Source: Nitrospirota bacterium (GTDB lineage Bacteria; Nitrospirota; Nitrospiria; SBBL01; JAADHI01). From it: a DNA stretch of 64,000 bases. Shown piece after piece: positions 28,125 to 38,299 of the stretch. Made by a program: the position numbers and the translations under genes. The notes under the pieces are model-generated. The model was not told where the DNA came from. It worked only from the letters and a program-made list of their open reading frames with translations, and did no database searches. The DNA lies in assembly GCA_029261215.1 (NCBI GenBank), contig JAJDBT010000050.1, positions 1-64,000 on the forward strand. The letters are read 5' to 3'. Position 1 is the first letter of the stretch. The number at the start of each line of letters is the position of its first letter.

Positions 28125-30839
28125 ATGCACGCAACAACCCCCCTCATGAAACAATTCCTGGCGATTAAGGAAGACCATCCGGATACCGTTCTTTTTTTTC
28201 GGGTCGGGGATTTTTATGAGATGTTTTATGACGACGCCATCAAGGCTTCAAAAATTTTACAAATCACGCTCACCTCTCGCGACAAGAACAATAAAAACCC
28301 CATCCCGCTTTGCGGGGTACCCTACCACGCGGCCCCGGGCTACATCGCCCGTTTAATCCGTGCGGGAGAGTCTGTCGCGGTCTGTGAACAGGTCGAGGAA
28401 GCCAGTGCGGGCAAAGGCATTGTTCGGCGGGAAGTCGTTCGCGTCATTACGCCCGGTACGGTCATCGAGCCCGAACTGCTCTTCGAAAAGGAGAATAATT
28501 ATTTGGCCGCACTCAGCTGGAAAACAGGCCCTGGTCTGGAAACAGCAAAGCAGGTGGGCCTAGCCTGTATCGATCTTTCCACCGGCGATTTTCAGATGCT
28601 GGCTGCGGATGCCCCCTGGTCGCAGGTGGAGGCCGAACTTATCAAAATCGCGCCCAAAGAAATTGTGCTTTCATCGCGAGAGCAAAATAATGATGCCCGT
28701 ATTCAGCCACTGTCGAAGCAGTGGCCTCTGCGTTTCGCCGCGCCTGCTCTTTTTGAAACAGAAGCCGCTCACGCCGCACTTACCGCACATTTCAAGGTGC
28801 AATCTACAGCGGCCTTTGGAGGCGGATTTTTTTCACTGACTGCGGCAGGAGCCTTGATCAGCCATCTTCAAAACACACAAAAACAGTCCCTCGTGAATAT
28901 CGCCACGCTGCGGCCCATTCCGGCCAGCGGCGTGATGCGGATACATCCGCTCGCGCTAAAACACCTCGACCTCATCCCACTTTATCGTGATCAGAAAGGG
29001 GGTACCCTTTTTGATCTGCTCGACCACACGGTCACGCCAATGGGTGGACGGCTTTTAAAAGCGTCTATTCTCCGGCCCCTGCTCGACATTCAAGCCATTC
29101 AAACACGCCAAGACGGCGTGACGTTTTTCTATGAACATCTCGCGCTCAGAACAGGGCTCCGAAGCCAACTCAAACAGATTGCCGACCTTGAACGGCTCAT
29201 CGGCCGCATCAGCCTTAAAGCCGCACAGCCACGTGATTTAATCGCGCTGAAAAATTCCATCTCCCTGCTTCCCGAAATTCAGAACACACTTTCTCACCGT
29301 GAGGAAATCACCGAGGAAAGCCTGCATCCAAAAATCATGACCGAGGTACTCAGTGCTTGGGACAACATGAGTTCGGTGTATCAGCTCATTGATGAATCCA
29401 TCATGCCGGAGCCGCCCTTCACACTCAAAGAAGGCGGCGTGATTCAAACGGGCTACCTGCCGGAACTCGACGAACTGCGCCGCTTTCAAAAAGAAGGCCG
29501 GTCGATGCTGACAAAAATCGAACAAGACGAACGCAGCCGCACCGGGATTGATTCACTGAAGGTGCGTTACAATCAGATCCACGGGTACTATATCGAGATC
29601 AGTAAAAACCATATTCAAAAGGTGCCCGAAGATTATATCCGAAAACAAACGCTCGCAAACGCCGAGCGTTACATGACCCTGGAGCTAAAAACCCTGGAAG
29701 AAAAACTCACCGGGGCAAAAGATGCAATCCTGGCACTTGAAATGCGGGCATTCGAGGAAATTCGTTATGACCTCTCTCAGGAAACAGCCCGTATTCAGCG
29801 CATGGCTAAAACCATTGCGCTCATCGATCTTCTTTCCGCTCTGGCAGAAATTGCACATCACAACCACTACTGCCGACCCATCGTAAACGATGATGCGCTG
29901 ATTCGCATCATCGAAGGACGACACCCCGTTCTGGAGGCCGGAATGTCTGGCGGGAAAGAAGGGTTTGTGCCCAATGACACACACATCCATCCCCCCGACG
30001 AACAACTTTTGATTTTAACCGGGCCCAACATGGCCGGAAAATCAACCTATATGCGTCAGATCGCCCTCATCGTGCTGATGGCGCAAATGGGAAGCTATGT
30101 TCCCGCACGCAAAGCCACCATTGGCGTGGCCGACCAGATATTCACCCGTGTCGGTGCGCAGGATGCATTAAATGAAGGCATGAGCACCTTCATGGTGGAA
30201 ATGACGGAAATGTCCCAAATTTTAAGACACGCGACTGAAAAAAGTCTGATTTTGCTGGATGAAATCGGGCGAGGAACCAGCACCTTTGATGGCATGAGCA
30301 TCGCCTGGGCCATTGCGGAATATGTACATACCACACTGAAAGCCCGCACCCTCTTTGCGACGCATTATCATGAATTGACCGGGCTTTCGATGATTTATCC
30401 CGGCATCCGAAACTATCATATTCTCGTTCGGGAGTGGGGAGAAGAAATCGTTTTTTTAAGAAAAATGGTGGAAGGCGGGTCTGATAAAAGTTACGGCATA
30501 CAAGTCGGCCGCCTTGCGGGACTACCGGTGGAAATCATCAAAAGGGCCAAAGCCGTTTTAAAAACACTCGATCAAAAAACACTCGGCACGCCGCTTTATA
30601 CTCATTTTTCACCAGACTCCTCATCCTATGCCGCTGAGCAACCGGGACTCTTTTCGGAACCAACACTCCCAGCGGAACGACAGGAGCCCGAAATCCAGTT
30701 TCTGGAACACCCTGTACTGGATGTCTTGAAAAAGATTGATCCGATGCATTTAAGCCCCATGCAGGCACTTCAGGCTCTTGCCGACCTCAAAACAATATTA
30801 GAAAAAGAGGCCCTAAAACAGGATCAGGACAAGCTCTGA
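28125..30839 (+). CDS. mutS: DNA mismatch repair protein MutS
   Basis: TGPNMAGKSTYMRQ, LLDEIGRGTSTFDGMSIAWA, FATHYHEL. Confidence 0.96.
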   Translation: MHATTPLMKQFLAIKEDHPDTVLFFRVGDFYEMFYDDAIKASKILQITLTSRDKNNKNPIPLCGVPYHAAPGYIARLIRAGESVAVCEQVEEASAGKGIVRREVVRVITPGTVIEPELLFEKENNYLAALSWKTGPGLETAKQVGLACIDLSTGDFQMLAADAPWSQVEAELIKIAPKEIVLSSREQNNDARIQPLSKQWPLRFAAPALFETEAAHAALTAHFKVQSTAAFGGGFFSLTAAGALISHLQNTQKQSLVNIATLRPIPASGVMRIHPLALKHLDLIPLYRDQKGGTLFDLLDHTVTPMGGRLLKASILRPLLDIQAIQTRQDGVTFFYEHLALRTGLRSQLKQIADLERLIGRISLKAAQPRDLIALKNSISLLPEIQNTLSHREEITEESLHPKIMTEVLSAWDNMSSVYQLIDESIMPEPPFTLKEGGVIQTGYLPELDELRRFQKEGRSMLTKIEQDERSRTGIDSLKVRYNQIHGYYIEISKNHIQKVPEDYIRKQTLANAERYMTLELKTLEEKLTGAKDAILALEMRAFEEIRYDLSQETARIQRMAKTIALIDLLSALAEIAHHNHYCRPIVNDDALIRIIEGRHPVLEAGMSGGKEGFVPNDTHIHPPDEQLLILTGPNMAGKSTYMRQIALIVLMAQMGSYVPARKATIGVADQIFTRVGAQDALNEGMSTFMVEMTEMSQILRHATEKSLILLDEIGRGTSTFDGMSIAWAIAEYVHTTLKARTLFATHYHELTGLSMIYPGIRNYHILVREWGEEIVFLRKMVEGGSDKSYGIQVGRLAGLPVEIIKRAKAVLKTLDQKTLGTPLYTHFSPDSSSYAAEQPGLFSEPTLPAERQEPEIQFLEHPVLDVLKKIDPMHLSPMQALQALADLKTILEKEALKQDQDKL

Positions 30840-30902
30840 TTGACATTTTTTCCTAAAATCGATTAACCTGCACTTCATAGTATCAGGAAAGGGTTTGGAG
30901 AA

Positions 30903-32441
30903 ATGCGGCAGATGGATCAAAAACAGATTGCGGCAATCTATCATCAGGAAACGAAGTACTACGAAACAAAGATGGCAGAGCAGCAAAAACCTTTAAAATG
31001 GGACGCACAGCCTGCACCATTTAAGTCCTATCACACAGAAAAAAAGATCGATCTAGCGCCTTATCTTCCTCTGAGAACCAATCCCTTTACTGGAAAACCC
31101 ATCGAACCTGTTCCGGAAGAAAACGGCTACCCTTTCACGCTCGGCTCACTTTCCCGCTTGCTTTATTTCACCAACGGCGTCACGGGCATCTTACAATACC
31201 CCAACGGCGAAAGCCTCGCGATGCGGGCCGCGCCCACAGCCGGTGGACTTTATCCGGTAGAACTCTATGTGGCCGTACGCAATAATTCAGTCCTTGAAGA
31301 CGGCATTTACAACTTTCAGGCAAACGACCATTCGCTCGTCCTCGTATGGGAAGGGGATTTTTGGACCGAATTGGGAAAATACTGTTTTGATCATGAGGCC
31401 ATTGAGCCTGCAAACCTGCTTCTTATTTCTACTGCTGTGTTTCAGCGAAGTGCCTGGCGCTACCACGAAAGGGCCTATCGCCGTATTCTGCTCGATGCGG
31501 GGCATGTGCTCGGAAACCTCGTCGCCTATGCTCCCGAAGAAGGTTTTTTTTCTTATCCCATCGGTGAGTTTGTGGATCATTTGCTAAACCGCCTGCTTTT
31601 TCTTGAAGAAGACCTCGAGGCGATCTTATCCGTTGTCGCACTGCCGCAAAATCCGGTTCATATCGATCCCTCACAAAAAAAGATACCGCAACACCAATCG
31701 GCCAAAACAGAAGAAAATAGTGCAATGGATCCCCTGCTGCTACAACTTCATAAAGGGTCTTCAATCCAGGATTTAAACACCGAAGCGCCAGAACAGAACC
31801 CAACACCCGATTCGGAAGAAACTTTAGAGCAAAAATACCACCTAAAAGAAACCACCCTGCTCACGGGTGAACCCATTGATTGGGCGGGTGGCGTTGGTCA
31901 AACCATCCTACTTCGCAGATCAACGCGGGCCTTCACGGGAGAGTCCTTTTCAAGAGAAGAGCTGGCCGCCTTACTGGAATACAGTTATGTCGCTACTTCG
32001 CGCTCGCCACTTTTTGCACCCTCATACCTTGAAACCTACATTCTTGTCCAACATATCGATGGTTTGGAAAAAGGCGTCTATTATTATGCCCCCTTGAACA
32101 GGGAATTGCGGCTTATCTACGCGGGTGACTTCGAGACCCAAAGCTGGCATTTTTGTCTTGGGCAGGAACTTGCCAGAGATGCCGCAGCGCTTGTCATTCA
32201 TACTGCGCACCTTGAAAATGCCATGACACAATATGGAAACCGCGCCTATCGTTATCTGCACATAGACGCAGGACACATCGGCGAACGCATCAACCTTGCT
32301 GCGATCAAGCTGGGATTGGGTGTCAGCGGCATCGGTGGATTTTACGACGATGAAGTCAATGCCCTTCTCGGTCTTCCCCTTGAGCAAATCATTGTCTACA
32401 TCACAACATTGGGGCAGCCGCATGGATTGCGCCGCTCATAA
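30903..32441 (+). CDS. Double-domain SagB/ThcOx-type nitroreductase family protein
   Basis: Two consecutive nitroreductase-like halves (AAPTAGGLYPVELYVAVRN...; RRSTRAFTGESFSREELAALLEYS...HIDAGHIGERINLAA). Confidence 0.8.
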   Translation: MRQMDQKQIAAIYHQETKYYETKMAEQQKPLKWDAQPAPFKSYHTEKKIDLAPYLPLRTNPFTGKPIEPVPEENGYPFTLGSLSRLLYFTNGVTGILQYPNGESLAMRAAPTAGGLYPVELYVAVRNNSVLEDGIYNFQANDHSLVLVWEGDFWTELGKYCFDHEAIEPANLLLISTAVFQRSAWRYHERAYRRILLDAGHVLGNLVAYAPEEGFFSYPIGEFVDHLLNRLLFLEEDLEAILSVVALPQNPVHIDPSQKKIPQHQSAKTEENSAMDPLLLQLHKGSSIQDLNTEAPEQNPTPDSEETLEQKYHLKETTLLTGEPIDWAGGVGQTILLRRSTRAFTGESFSREELAALLEYSYVATSRSPLFAPSYLETYILVQHIDGLEKGVYYYAPLNRELRLIYAGDFETQSWHFCLGQELARDAAALVIHTAHLENAMTQYGNRAYRYLHIDAGHIGERINLAAIKLGLGVSGIGGFYDDEVNALLGLPLEQIIVYITTLGQPHGLRRS

Positions 32442-32489
32442 TGACTCATTGCACGAGTCGATACACATCAATAAGGAGAACCTCATTAC

Positions 32490-32771
32490 ATGGCTGATGT
32501 CACCTGTATCCGCTGCGGGCAAACGCGGGAAGAAATCGAAGGCACACCCTATGGCGGGAAAATAGGACAAACATTAAAAGAAAAAGTCTGTAACGTGTGC
32601 TGGAAAGAATGGTATGAGCAATCGATCAAGATTATCAACGAATACCGGGTCACCCTTCGAGATCAAAAAGGGCGTGATTTTTTGGCCACCCAGATGAAAA
32701 TCTTTTTCAAACTGGAAGCGCCGAGCGGCGAGACCGCTGTCCAGATTGAAGACACACCACCGGCAAAATAG
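32490..32771 (+). CDS. YggX-like Fe(2+)-trafficking family protein with two CxxC motifs
   Basis: CIRCG...TPYGGKIGQTLKEKVCNVCWKEWYEQSIKIINEYRVTLRDQKGRDFLATQMKIFF. Confidence 0.65.
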   Translation: MADVTCIRCGQTREEIEGTPYGGKIGQTLKEKVCNVCWKEWYEQSIKIINEYRVTLRDQKGRDFLATQMKIFFKLEAPSGETAVQIEDTPPAK

Positions 32772-32777
32772 CATTCA

Positions 32778-33431
32778 GTGAAATCAAAGCTCCCCCGGGG
32801 CCATCAAAAAAAACAGCAATACGCCGAAGAGATTCTCAAACGTCTTGAAAAAGCCATTCCAGTGGCAGACACCGCCCTGGATTATCAAACGCCTTTTCAA
32901 CTATTAATCGCCACCATTCTTTCGGCGCAGTGTACCGATGTCCGTGTCAATCAAGTCACCCCAAAGCTCTTTAAAGCCTTTCCGGGACCAAAAGACATCG
33001 TCAATGGCGATCCAGAACACCTCATTTCACTCATTCGCTCGACGGGATTTTTCAACAACAAAGCCAAGAATATCATCGCCGCCTCCAAACAACTGATTGA
33101 AACACATAGTGGAGAAGTGCCGGAGCATTTAGAGGCTTTGGTCGCGCTGCCCGGTGTCGGACGAAAAACGGCCAATGTGGTCCTTGGCACAGCCTTCGGA
33201 CACCAAACCATCGTCGTCGATACTCACGTACGGCGGGTTTCAAATCGCCTCGGTTTGTCGAAATCCTCCGATCCCGTGCACATCGAAACAGATTTAAGCC
33301 GCTTGTTTCCCAAAGAAAAATGGACGACCGGCGCCCACCGCCTGCTCCTGCACGGCCGCACCGTTTGCAAAGCCCGAAAACCCCTGTGTGATCAATGCGT
33401 GCTGGCGGATGTATGTCCGTCTGCGGCCTAA
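32778..33431 (+). CDS. nth: Endonuclease III
   Basis: LSAQCTDVRVNQVTP, LPGVGRKTANVVLGTAFG, VDTHVRRVSNRLGL, C-x6-C-x2-C-x5-C cluster. Confidence 0.94.
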   Translation: MKSKLPRGHQKKQQYAEEILKRLEKAIPVADTALDYQTPFQLLIATILSAQCTDVRVNQVTPKLFKAFPGPKDIVNGDPEHLISLIRSTGFFNNKAKNIIAASKQLIETHSGEVPEHLEALVALPGVGRKTANVVLGTAFGHQTIVVDTHVRRVSNRLGLSKSSDPVHIETDLSRLFPKEKWTTGAHRLLLHGRTVCKARKPLCDQCVLADVCPSAA

Positions 33432-33498
33432 AAATACCTTCAAATTAAGAGAGAGCGTTCCTCGGCATTTCACAGGAACTTCATAGAGAACGACCTTG

Positions 33499-35676
33499 TC
33501 ATCCCGCAGACTTTTTATATTGTCTTCTCTTCACAGGAGGACGAACCCGTCCTTCTGTGAGTTTGAAATCGATCTGCCAGTTTTCGGTATCCACTGCGGC
33601 GACAAGCACTTCAATCGCCTGTCCGAGGCGGTAGGCGCGGCGGTGTGTTCGGCCGATGAGGGCGTGGCGTTTTTCGTCAAAAATATAATAATCATCGTGC
33701 AGGCTGCTCATGCGGACCAAGCCCTCGACAAAGTACTCATCCAGCTGAACAAAAAACCCATAGGCCGTCACGCCGGTCACGATGCCGGTGTACTTTTCAC
33801 CGACTTTGTCCGTCATGAATTTGACCTGTCTTCGTTTGATCACTTCCCGCTCGGCATCCACCGCCAGTCGTTCCTGTTTTGAACAATGCAGGGCGATTTC
33901 AGGCAGTTTGTGTGCCCATCGGGCTTTTTCCTTTTCCCCCATTTTTTTGTTCATCACCTTTTTTAAAAGCCGGTGAACGATTAAATCAGGGTAACGCCGG
34001 ATGGGCGAGGTAAAATGTGTATACGCTTCTGAAGCCAATCCAAAATGGCCATGGGTTTCAAAGGCATACCGCGCCTGCTGCATAGACCGGAGGACCATTT
34101 TGTGCATCAAGTGTTCTTCCGGACGACCCTGAACGGTCTTTAAAATTTCAGAGAAGACCTTGGGGTTAACCTTTTCCCCCAGTCGGGCTTTCAGGCCAAA
34201 CTGCCGGAGCAAGTCATTCAAAGATTCGATGCGTTCTTTTGGCGGCTGATCGTGAATCCGATAAATAAAGGGGATTTCGCGCCGCGCCATTTCTGTCGCG
34301 ATGGTTTCATTGGCGGCCAGCATGAATTCTTCAATGATTTTATGCGCGATATTGCGCTGCTCCCGAAGAATGTTGACGGTTTCCCCGCCTGCGTCCAAAA
34401 TAATTTCAGCTTCGGGCAGGTCAAAGTCAATACTGCCTTTTTCCAGGCGGTGTGTCCGGAGCTTGACGGCCAACTCGTGCATGACCTCAAATTGGGGCAG
34501 GAGCGCGGCATATTCCTCACGAACCGCCGGGTTTTTCACCTCCACGATTTGATGTACGGCGGTATAGGTCATGCGCGCATCACTGCAAATCACACTTTCA
34601 AACATGCGGTGTGAAAGCGGATGGCCATCCGCAGAAAAATCCATCTCGGCGGTGAGGGTCAGTCGGTCTTCTTTCGGTTTGAGGCTGCAAATGCCATTCG
34701 ATAACTTTTCGGGAAACATCGGCACAACCTGATCCGGGAAATAAATGGATGTGCCACGGCGAAAGGCCTCCAGATCCAACGCGCTGCCTTCCGCCACATA
34801 ATGGGCCACGTCGGCAATGTGCACCCAAAGGCGATAAACCCCGTCTTTCTGCACTTCGATAGAGATAGCATCGTCAAAGTCACGCGCCCGCTCTCCGTCT
34901 ATCGTCACCGTCGGAAGCGCCCTGAAATCCACACGCCCCTTACACATTTTTTCCGTCACGGATTCGACAATTTCATCGGCTTCCGCGACAACCGCTTCCG
35001 GAAAATGGGGAGAGATGCCATAGGCCGCGATCACCGTATCCGTATCGATTTCAGAATCTTCGAGACGGCCCAATATCTTGATGATGCGGCCTTCAGGCAC
35101 ACGGCCTTTTGTAGGATAGGCTAAAATTTCGGCCATAACCACATCCCCGTCTTCCGCCTTGCCGACCTGATCGAGCGGGATACAAATATCGTGAATCATT
35201 CGGCGGTCTGAAGGAATCACGTAGGCCAATTCCCGACCCGATTCAAAACGTCCCACAATCTGTTTGTGCGCACGCTCCAGAATACGGATAATGCTGCCCT
35301 CGCGTCGGCCTTCGCCCTTGTGCTTCTCGACACGTGCGACGACCCGGTCGCCGTGCATAGCTTCGTGATATTTTCGATCGCCGATGTAAACATCACTGAC
35401 ACGGCTGGCTCCCTCTGTGCCTTCATCCGGAATCACAAAACCATAGCCGTCGCGATGACCTCGATATTGCCCAGTAACAAGATCCATTTTTTGAGGGAGT
35501 CCATAGCGCCTCCCGCGAAGTCGGATAATCTCGCCTTCCCGCACCATTCTACGGAGCAGTTTTTTAACCTCGTCCCGATCATCCCGGCCCAGTTTTAAGG
35601 AGAGCATCAGCTCTTTAACCAAGAGAGGCCGATCCGCTTTGGAAATTAGCTGAAGTATCTTTTCTTGTTTTGTCAT
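33499..35676 (-). CDS. rnr: Ribonuclease R
   Basis: DFDDAISIE, WVHIADVAHYV, HFTSPIRRYPDLIVHRLL, S1 domain; start set at MTKQEK (35676) rather than track start 35874. Confidence 0.92.
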   Translation of the reverse strand: MTKQEKILQLISKADRPLLVKELMLSLKLGRDDRDEVKKLLRRMVREGEIIRLRGRRYGLPQKMDLVTGQYRGHRDGYGFVIPDEGTEGASRVSDVYIGDRKYHEAMHGDRVVARVEKHKGEGRREGSIIRILERAHKQIVGRFESGRELAYVIPSDRRMIHDICIPLDQVGKAEDGDVVMAEILAYPTKGRVPEGRIIKILGRLEDSEIDTDTVIAAYGISPHFPEAVVAEADEIVESVTEKMCKGRVDFRALPTVTIDGERARDFDDAISIEVQKDGVYRLWVHIADVAHYVAEGSALDLEAFRRGTSIYFPDQVVPMFPEKLSNGICSLKPKEDRLTLTAEMDFSADGHPLSHRMFESVICSDARMTYTAVHQIVEVKNPAVREEYAALLPQFEVMHELAVKLRTHRLEKGSIDFDLPEAEIILDAGGETVNILREQRNIAHKIIEEFMLAANETIATEMARREIPFIYRIHDQPPKERIESLNDLLRQFGLKARLGEKVNPKVFSEILKTVQGRPEEHLMHKMVLRSMQQARYAFETHGHFGLASEAYTHFTSPIRRYPDLIVHRLLKKVMNKKMGEKEKARWAHKLPEIALHCSKQERLAVDAEREVIKRRQVKFMTDKVGEKYTGIVTGVTAYGFFVQLDEYFVEGLVRMSSLHDDYYIFDEKRHALIGRTHRRAYRLGQAIEVLVAAVDTENWQIDFKLTEGRVRPPVKRRQYKKSAG

Positions 35677-35809
35677 TTTTTTCCCGATGGTGTGTCCCCC
35701 GATTATACGGGAGTGCATTCTTTCCGGCAATATGCTAACGTTCGACATCGGAAAATGCCCTTTGGCGCACACCTTTTTTAAAGAAACGGGAGAAACCCAC
35801 AAGAAAACC

Positions 35810-36259
35810 ATGCGAGAGATTGACTTTATGACGGGCGGAGAAGACTTCCAACACATGCTGGCCGCACATTTCATGCAGACAAACGTCTATTATTTTCTGC
35901 AAAATACACCGGGGGATAAACTGGCCACAGCCATTACGATGGGCGGAATGGGCAGCCTTCCAATTGTGAATCACTCCAAAAAACTGGTGGGCATCGTCAG
36001 CGAGTTTGACCTGCTAAATGCAATTATGCTGGGAAAAGCCCTTAAGGAAATCACCGCAAAAATGGTGATGACGCCCACACCGATTGTCACCTTCGACTAC
36101 ACCCCTGTGGAAGAAGTCATCCATTTGCTGCAAACGAAACGACTCATCCGGGTGCCCGTCACCAATAAAGAAGGTAAGCTGGTCGGCATTGTGTCACGCA
36201 AGGATATTTTGGTGGCTTACCTCAAGGCCAAAGAACTTCCACTGCCCTGGTGGTCATGA
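35810..36259 (+). CDS. CBS-domain pair protein
   Basis: MGSLPIVNHSKKLVGIVSEFDLL and LIRVPVTNKEGKLVGIVSRKDIL; start at 35810 or 35828 likely, track start 35687 less so. Confidence 0.8.
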   Translation: MREIDFMTGGEDFQHMLAAHFMQTNVYYFLQNTPGDKLATAITMGGMGSLPIVNHSKKLVGIVSEFDLLNAIMLGKALKEITAKMVMTPTPIVTFDYTPVEEVIHLLQTKRLIRVPVTNKEGKLVGIVSRKDILVAYLKAKELPLPWWS

Positions 36260-36337
36260 AACAAGCAGGAATGCCACTAAGACAAAACCACTTGATTTCG
36301 GACGAAAATAACACTACTTTTTATAAAGAAACGCCCC

Positions 36338-37180
36338 ATGCAGACTGAATCACATATAAAAAACGAACTCTCGATTCAATCCCTTTCTTTTTCCAGAAAT
36401 GGGCACGATACCTTAAAATCGCTTGATTTTACGATTCATGGCGGTGAGATGATCGGGCTCATCGGCCCAAACGGCGCAGGAAAATCCACGCTACTTAAAA
36501 TCCTGATCAAATTACTAAAACCGAATCAGGGCAATATTGATTTTCAAGGCAGACCTTTTGCTGAATGGACACAAAAAGTCTTGGCGCAGCAACTGGCCTA
36601 TCTTCCCCAAAATCCGGTCCTCGCGGAAGGATTTTCCGCTTTCGAAGTGGTGCTGATGGGTCGGTACACCCGGCTGGGCCGCTTTGAATGGCGTTCAAAA
36701 CAGGATGACCGCATCGCCGAAGCCGCGATGAAAAAGACGGAAAGCCTCGACTTTGCCCACCGGCTCTTTACGACACTGTCCGGCGGAGAACAACAACGTG
36801 TGCTGCTCGCGCGGGCTTTGGCCCAGGAAGCCACCCTGCTGCTTTTAGATGAACCCACAGCCAGTCTCGACCTTCATCACCAACTCCATTTTTTCAAACT
36901 GCTTCAATCCCTCGTTCAATCAGGGCAAACCGTGTTCATGGCCATTCATGATCTGAATCTTGCCGCGCGGTTCTGCGAACGTCTGATTTTGCTTCATCAG
37001 GGCAAAATCGTTGCGGACGGTACGCCGCAGATGGTTCTCACCGCTGAACACTTGCTCAAGGTCTATGGCGTTGAGGCGGAGATCTCACACAACGCCACAA
37101 TCGACCGGCTTTCGGTCCTGCCGCTTTCGATTCAACACCGCATGAAGACAGACAAAAAAAAGGCGGCTCCCAATGCTTGA
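36338..37180 (+). CDS. ABC transporter ATP-binding protein, iron-siderophore/cobalamin type
   Basis: GLIGPNGAGKSTLLKIL, LSGGEQQRVLLARALAQ, LLLLDEPTASLD. Confidence 0.9.
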   Translation: MQTESHIKNELSIQSLSFSRNGHDTLKSLDFTIHGGEMIGLIGPNGAGKSTLLKILIKLLKPNQGNIDFQGRPFAEWTQKVLAQQLAYLPQNPVLAEGFSAFEVVLMGRYTRLGRFEWRSKQDDRIAEAAMKKTESLDFAHRLFTTLSGGEQQRVLLARALAQEATLLLLDEPTASLDLHHQLHFFKLLQSLVQSGQTVFMAIHDLNLAARFCERLILLHQGKIVADGTPQMVLTAEHLLKVYGVEAEISHNATIDRLSVLPLSIQHRMKTDKKKAAPNA

Positions 37181-37874
37181 ACTTTATCTCAAGGGCGGCT
37201 TGCTCATGCACCCTATTTTGGCCTGTTCTGTTTTAATGCTGACAATTTTAATCGAACGCACCGCCTACTTCTGGCGCATAGGATCAGGCACCATTTTAGA
37301 AAAATTCCCTTTGATTGAAAGGTGCTTATTGGAAGGAAATACATCAGAAGCCAAAAAAATTGCAGGAGCACTTTCCGGACCAATCGCTCATATTCTTCAA
37401 ATTGGCTTAGTTCATCCCGAGGAAAAAGCAGAAATCATTGAAGAAAACATGGCCATCGCCGGGGATGAAATCGCGCGACAGGCCGCAAAGGGCCTCTCGC
37501 TCCTGGCGCTTATTCCTTCCATTTCGACCCTGCTGGGTCTTCTTGGCACAGTTATTGGGCTTTCGCTCGCTTTTCAAAAAGTCGCCTTGCTTGAAAACCT
37601 TGTTTCACCCGCGCTCCTGGCCTCCGGCATCTGGGTTGCGCTGATTACAACTGTTGCGGGCTTGCTCGTCGCGATCCCCTCACTGATCGCCCATCACTAT
37701 ATTCAAAACAAAGTCTCCCGCCTCACATTTGAAATCGAACACTTCGGCAGTCGTTTATTGCTGTTGCTCAAAAAGCATCAATCGCACACTGAATCTGGCG
37801 ATGAAAAAAGCCCCTTAAATCCACACTATGAAAACCCGGCTTTTCGCATGACGACCCAACAAGGAAACCCCTGA
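37173..37874 (+). CDS. exbB: MotA/TolQ/ExbB proton channel protein
   Basis: LIPSISTLLGLLGTVIGLSLAFQKVA...ALLASGIWVALITTVAGLLVAIPSLIAHHY. Confidence 0.9.
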   Translation: MLELYLKGGLLMHPILACSVLMLTILIERTAYFWRIGSGTILEKFPLIERCLLEGNTSEAKKIAGALSGPIAHILQIGLVHPEEKAEIIEENMAIAGDEIARQAAKGLSLLALIPSISTLLGLLGTVIGLSLAFQKVALLENLVSPALLASGIWVALITTVAGLLVAIPSLIAHHYIQNKVSRLTFEIEHFGSRLLLLLKKHQSHTESGDEKSPLNPHYENPAFRMTTQQGNP

Positions 37875-38299
37875 TGCTTCGCCTTAAATCGGCGCGGCCC
37901 GCATCGGACGCTTCACCCAGTATTAACCTCACACCCATGCTGGATGCGGTGTTTCTTATTTTGATTTTTTTCCTGCTCACCTCAATCATCGCAGCAAAAC
38001 CCGTAATTAAACTCGATTTACCTCAGTCCGAAAGCAGCCAGGCGCTCCCCATTAAAAACCAGGTGCAGGTCGTGATTCAAAAAGACGGAACGATTGAAAT
38101 TGATGAACGGCCAGTGAGTTTAAATGAACTCGAAGGAATGCTTCAGCAAAAAATGGGAGGCAATACAGAAGAGAAATTACTGATCTCTGCGGATAAAGCC
38201 GCACCCTTTGGCCAATTCATCAAAGTCCTCGATGTTGTCAAAAGGCTCAACATCGACAATTTAGAAATCCTGACGGCAATGCCAAAAGAGGCACAATGA
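37874..38299 (+). CDS. exbD: ExbD/TolR biopolymer transport protein
   Basis: SINLTPMLDAVFLILIFFLLTSI. Confidence 0.9.
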   Translation: MLRLKSARPASDASPSINLTPMLDAVFLILIFFLLTSIIAAKPVIKLDLPQSESSQALPIKNQVQVVIQKDGTIEIDERPVSLNELEGMLQQKMGGNTEEKLLISADKAAPFGQFIKVLDVVKRLNIDNLEILTAMPKEAQ

